From Noviherbaspirillum suwonense (lineage in GTDB: Bacteria > Pseudomonadota > Gammaproteobacteria > Burkholderiales > Burkholderiaceae_D), in the NCBI RefSeq assembly GCF_900182955.1, contig NZ_FXUL01000002.1, positions 434,001 to 498,000 of the forward strand: a stretch of 64,000 nucleotides of DNA, read 5' to 3'. The notes below the pieces were generated by a model. The model was not told where the DNA came from. It saw only the letters and a list, made by a program, of their open reading frames with translations, and did no database searches. How positions within the stretch are numbered: the stretch's first letter is position 1; each line of letters begins with the position of its first letter. Positions 61,211-64,000 of the stretch are shown here, in pieces. The translations under genes and the position numbers were made by a program.

Positions 61211-61216
61211 TATAAT
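61211..61216 (+). promoter_or_regulatory. -10 element upstream of mfd
   Basis: A perfect TATAAT lies 85 bases before the mfd start in the divergent ispD/mfd gap. No clear -35 is seen. Confidence 0.45.
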
Positions 61217-61300
61217 CGCAGCTCGCATTTTACTGTCAAATCGGCAGCATGCCGCCCCCTTTCCGTTCTCTTCACCTGGCCTTCCCGATACCGCGTTCCG

Positions 61301-64000
61301 ATGTCATTTGACCTCAACAGATTTCTTCCCAAGCCTGGCGCACGATTTGCGGTTCCCTCTGCGCATGGATCCTCCGACGCCTTCCTGCTGGCGCAAGCCG
61401 GCCTCCAGCTCAAGACCCGGAAGCAGATGCTTGCCGTGGTGGTCGCCAATGCCGGCGACGCGCAGCGGCTGCTCAACGAGATCCCGTGGTTCCGCGGCGA
61501 CGACGCAGCGGAAAGCAGCGCGCTGCGCTGCCACCTTCTGCCCGACTGGGAGACGCTGCCCTATGACGCATTCTCGCCGCACCAGGACCTGGTCTCGGAA
61601 CGGCTCGCCACGCTGTATGAAATCCAGAACGGCCAGTGCGATGTGCTGATCGTGCCGGCGACGACCGCGCTGACGCGGCTGGCGCCGCCCTCCTTCCTCG
61701 CGGCCTACACGTTCTTCTTCAAGCAGGGCGAGACGCTGGACGAGACCCGGCTGAAGACGCAGCTCACGCTGGCCGGCTATACCCATGTGAGCCAGGTCAT
61801 GTCGCCCGGCGAATACTCGGTGCGCGGCGGCCTGATCGACCTGTTCCCGATGGGCTCCGCGCTGCCCTACCGGATCGACCTGTTCGGCGACACCATCGAG
61901 ACCATCCGCACCTTCGACGCCGACACCCAGCGCTCGCTGTACCCGGTGCGCGAGGTGCGCCTGCTGCCGGGCCGCGAGTTTCCGATGGACGATGGCGCCC
62001 GCACCGCGTTCCGCGGCCGCTGGCGCGAGGTGTTCGAAGGCGACCCGACGCGCTCGGCGATCTACAAGGACATCGGCAACGGCATTGCATCGGCCGGCAT
62101 CGAGTACTACCTGCCGCTGTTCTTCGAAGAGACGGCCACGCTGTTCGACTACCTTCCGGCGGATGCCACCATTGCGCTGATGGGCGACATCGATGCGTCG
62201 ATCTCGCGCTTCTGGAATGACACGCAGTCGCGCTACCGCTTCCTGAAGAGCGATCGCGAACGTCCGCTGCTGGAGCCGCAGACGCTGTTCCTCTCCAGCG
62301 AGGAATTCTTCACGCTGGCCAAGCCGCATGCCCGCATCACGCTGCAGACCGACGACGAACCGTCGGCGCTGTCTGCGCCGCTGCCGAACCTGGCGGTGAA
62401 CCGCCGGATGGACGACCCGCTGGCCAACATGCGCGCCTACCTCGACCGCACCGACAAGCGCGTGCTGATCTGCGCCGAGACCAGCGGGCGGCGCGAGACG
62501 CTGCAGCAGTATTTCAGCGAGTACGGCCTGCCGCTCGCGCTATGCGACGGCTACCAGGATTTCGCGACCGCCTCGGCCCGGCTGATGCTGGGCGTGGCGC
62601 CGCTGCAGGCCGGCTTCGAGCTGCTGGTCGACGGCAGCCCCTACGCGTTCATCACCGAGACCGAGCTGTATGCGGGTTCCGGTCGCCGCGTCGGGCACCG
62701 CCGCCAGGAAGGCGCGACCCAGGTCGAAGCGATGGTGCGCGACCTGTCCGAGCTGAAGATCGGCGACCCGGTGGTCCATGTCAACCATGGCATAGGCCGC
62801 TACATGGGCCTGATCAACATGGACCTCGGCGAAGGCGAGACCGAGTTCCTGCACCTCGAGTATGCGAAGGACACCAAGCTCTATGTGCCGGTGTCGCAGC
62901 TGCACGTGATCTCGCGCTACTCGGGCGCGTCGCCGGAAGATGCGCCGCTGCATGCGCTCGGCTCGGGCCAGTGGGACAAGGCCAAGCGCCGGGCCGCGCA
63001 GCAGGTGCGCGACACCGCGGCCGAGTTGCTGAACCTGTATGCGCGGCGCGCGCTGCGCCAGGGCCATGCATTCGCCTATTCGGCGCATGACTACGTGGCC
63101 TTCGCAGAAAGCTTCGGCTTCGAGGAAACGCCGGACCAGGCGGCCGCGATCAATGCAGTGACCGCGGACATGACCAGCGGCAAGCCGATGGACAGGCTGA
63201 TCTGCGGCGACGTCGGCTTCGGCAAGACCGAGGTGGCGCTGCGCGCGGCCTTCATCGCCGTCATGGGCGGCAAGCAGGTGGCCATCCTTGCGCCGACCAC
63301 GCTGCTGGCCGAGCAGCATGCGCAGACCTTCGCCGACCGCTTCGCCGACTGGCCGGTGAAGATCGCCGAACTGTCCCGCTTCCGCAGCACGAAGGAAATC
63401 GGCCAGGCGATCAAGGGCATGGCCGAAGGCACGCTGGACATCGTGATCGGCACCCACAAGCTGCTCTCCGACGACATCAAGTTTTCGCGGCTGGGGCTGG
63501 TGATCATCGACGAGGAACACCGGTTCGGCGTGCGCCAGAAGGAAGCGCTGAAGGCGCTGCGGGCCGAGGTCGACGTGCTGACGCTGACCGCCACGCCGAT
63601 CCCGCGCACGCTGGGCATGGCGCTGGAAGGACTGCGCGACTTCTCCATCATCGCGACCGCGCCGCAGAAGCGGCTGGCGATCAAGACCTTCGTGCGCAGC
63701 GAGTCCGAGGGCGTGATCCGCGAAGCCTGCCTGCGCGAACTGAAGCGCGGTGGCCAGGTGTACTTCCTGCACAACGAAGTCGAGACCATCCAGAACCGCA
63801 AGGCGGCGCTGGAAGCGCTGATGCCGGAAGCCCGCATCGCGGTCGCGCACGGCCAGATGCATGAGCGCGACCTGGAAAAGGTGATGCGCGACTTCGTCGC
63901 GCAGCGCTTCAACATCCTGCTGTGCACTACCATCATCGAGACCGGCATCGACGTGCCGACCGCGAACACCATCGTCATGCACCGCGCCGACAAGTTCGGC
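61301..64000 (+). CDS. mfd: Transcription-repair coupling factor Mfd (3' end outside window)
   Basis: Mfd removes stalled RNA polymerase and recruits UvrA. The open frame of exactly 900 codons runs off the right edge; family members have about 1150, so the C-terminal part is missing. The UvrB-like N-terminal region, the RNA-polymerase-interaction region (DPVVHVNHGIGRYMGL) and the translocase motifs are visible: Walker A GDVGFGKTEVAL (about residue 640), DEEH (about 737) and TLTATPIPRTLGMAL. ATG 61301 starts the family's FDLNRFLPKPG-type N-terminus. Confidence 0.97.
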   Translation, partial: MSFDLNRFLPKPGARFAVPSAHGSSDAFLLAQAGLQLKTRKQMLAVVVANAGDAQRLLNEIPWFRGDDAAESSALRCHLLPDWETLPYDAFSPHQDLVSERLATLYEIQNGQCDVLIVPATTALTRLAPPSFLAAYTFFFKQGETLDETRLKTQLTLAGYTHVSQVMSPGEYSVRGGLIDLFPMGSALPYRIDLFGDTIETIRTFDADTQRSLYPVREVRLLPGREFPMDDGARTAFRGRWREVFEGDPTRSAIYKDIGNGIASAGIEYYLPLFFEETATLFDYLPADATIALMGDIDASISRFWNDTQSRYRFLKSDRERPLLEPQTLFLSSEEFFTLAKPHARITLQTDDEPSALSAPLPNLAVNRRMDDPLANMRAYLDRTDKRVLICAETSGRRETLQQYFSEYGLPLALCDGYQDFATASARLMLGVAPLQAGFELLVDGSPYAFITETELYAGSGRRVGHRRQEGATQVEAMVRDLSELKIGDPVVHVNHGIGRYMGLINMDLGEGETEFLHLEYAKDTKLYVPVSQLHVISRYSGASPEDAPLHALGSGQWDKAKRRAAQQVRDTAAELLNLYARRALRQGHAFAYSAHDYVAFAESFGFEETPDQAAAINAVTADMTSGKPMDRLICGDVGFGKTEVALRAAFIAVMGGKQVAILAPTTLLAEQHAQTFADRFADWPVKIAELSRFRSTKEIGQAIKGMAEGTLDIVIGTHKLLSDDIKFSRLGLVIIDEEHRFGVRQKEALKALRAEVDVLTLTATPIPRTLGMALEGLRDFSIIATAPQKRLAIKTFVRSESEGVIREACLRELKRGGQVYFLHNEVETIQNRKAALEALMPEARIAVAHGQMHERDLEKVMRDFVAQRFNILLCTTIIETGIDVPTANTIVMHRADKFG

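Overview
The window is GC-rich chromosomal DNA from a betaproteobacterium, most likely Oxalobacteraceae (a Herbaspirillum/Noviherbaspirillum-like organism). This rests on the cysS-alkA-accA-tilS-lysC-tRNA-Ser run, an ompR-envZ pair next to ispDF and mfd, an OxlT-type carrier gene, a LivM-LivG fusion and many GTG/TTG starts. The genus is an inference. I see no phage, plasmid or CRISPR locus.

Layout. 0-3.2 kb: a minus-strand run of overlapping genes (tsaB, rimI, family 4/5 uracil-DNA glycosylase, DUF1853), with a divergent thioredoxin-like gene. 3.3-9.9 kb: a HAD-like gene behind a LexA box, a secreted beta-helix protein, a large MscS channel with a long Pro-Thr tail, and an LpxO-like hydroxylase. 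10-16.9 kb: an SDR, a MYG1 homologue, small envelope proteins, a short RlmN/Cfr-type methylase, an orphan zinc-ribbon/HTH protein and an OxlT gene interrupted by TGA. 17-23 kb: a DUF6351 lipoprotein hydrolase, a PPOX-type flavoprotein, tungstate-binding TupA with a divergent ModE-HTH regulator, and tRNA-Ser(GCU). 23-32 kb: housekeeping genes (lysC, tilS, accA, alkA, cysS, ppiA, ppiB, lpxH) and a LysR regulator. 32-37.5 kb: a hairpin-bearing repeat and the livJ-livH-livMG-livF transporter operon.

38-50 kb is regulatory. Two cold-shock genes are present. A more AT-rich block holds a membrane sensor kinase, an OmpR-type regulator and two paralogous degenerate-receiver/winged-helix proteins flanking them. 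Farther on come a second membrane sensor kinase with a LuxR-type regulator and a PilZ protein. 50-53.3 kb holds a drug/metabolite-type permease and several very small genes, two with GTG or TTG starts. 53.6-57.6 kb: tRNA-Arg(ACG), a periplasmic cupredoxin followed by a GGDEF-EAL enzyme, and two small secreted proteins. 57.8-64 kb: ompR-envZ, convergent ispD-ispF, and the first 900 codons of mfd.

The points most worth following are the twin pseudo-receiver regulators around the kinase/regulator pair, the SOS-type operator in front of a HAD-like protein whose first catalytic Asp is Glu, the TGA at a conserved site in oxlT, the cupredoxin/c-di-GMP pair, and the small-gene cluster. All functional statements come from reading motifs. 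No database search was run.
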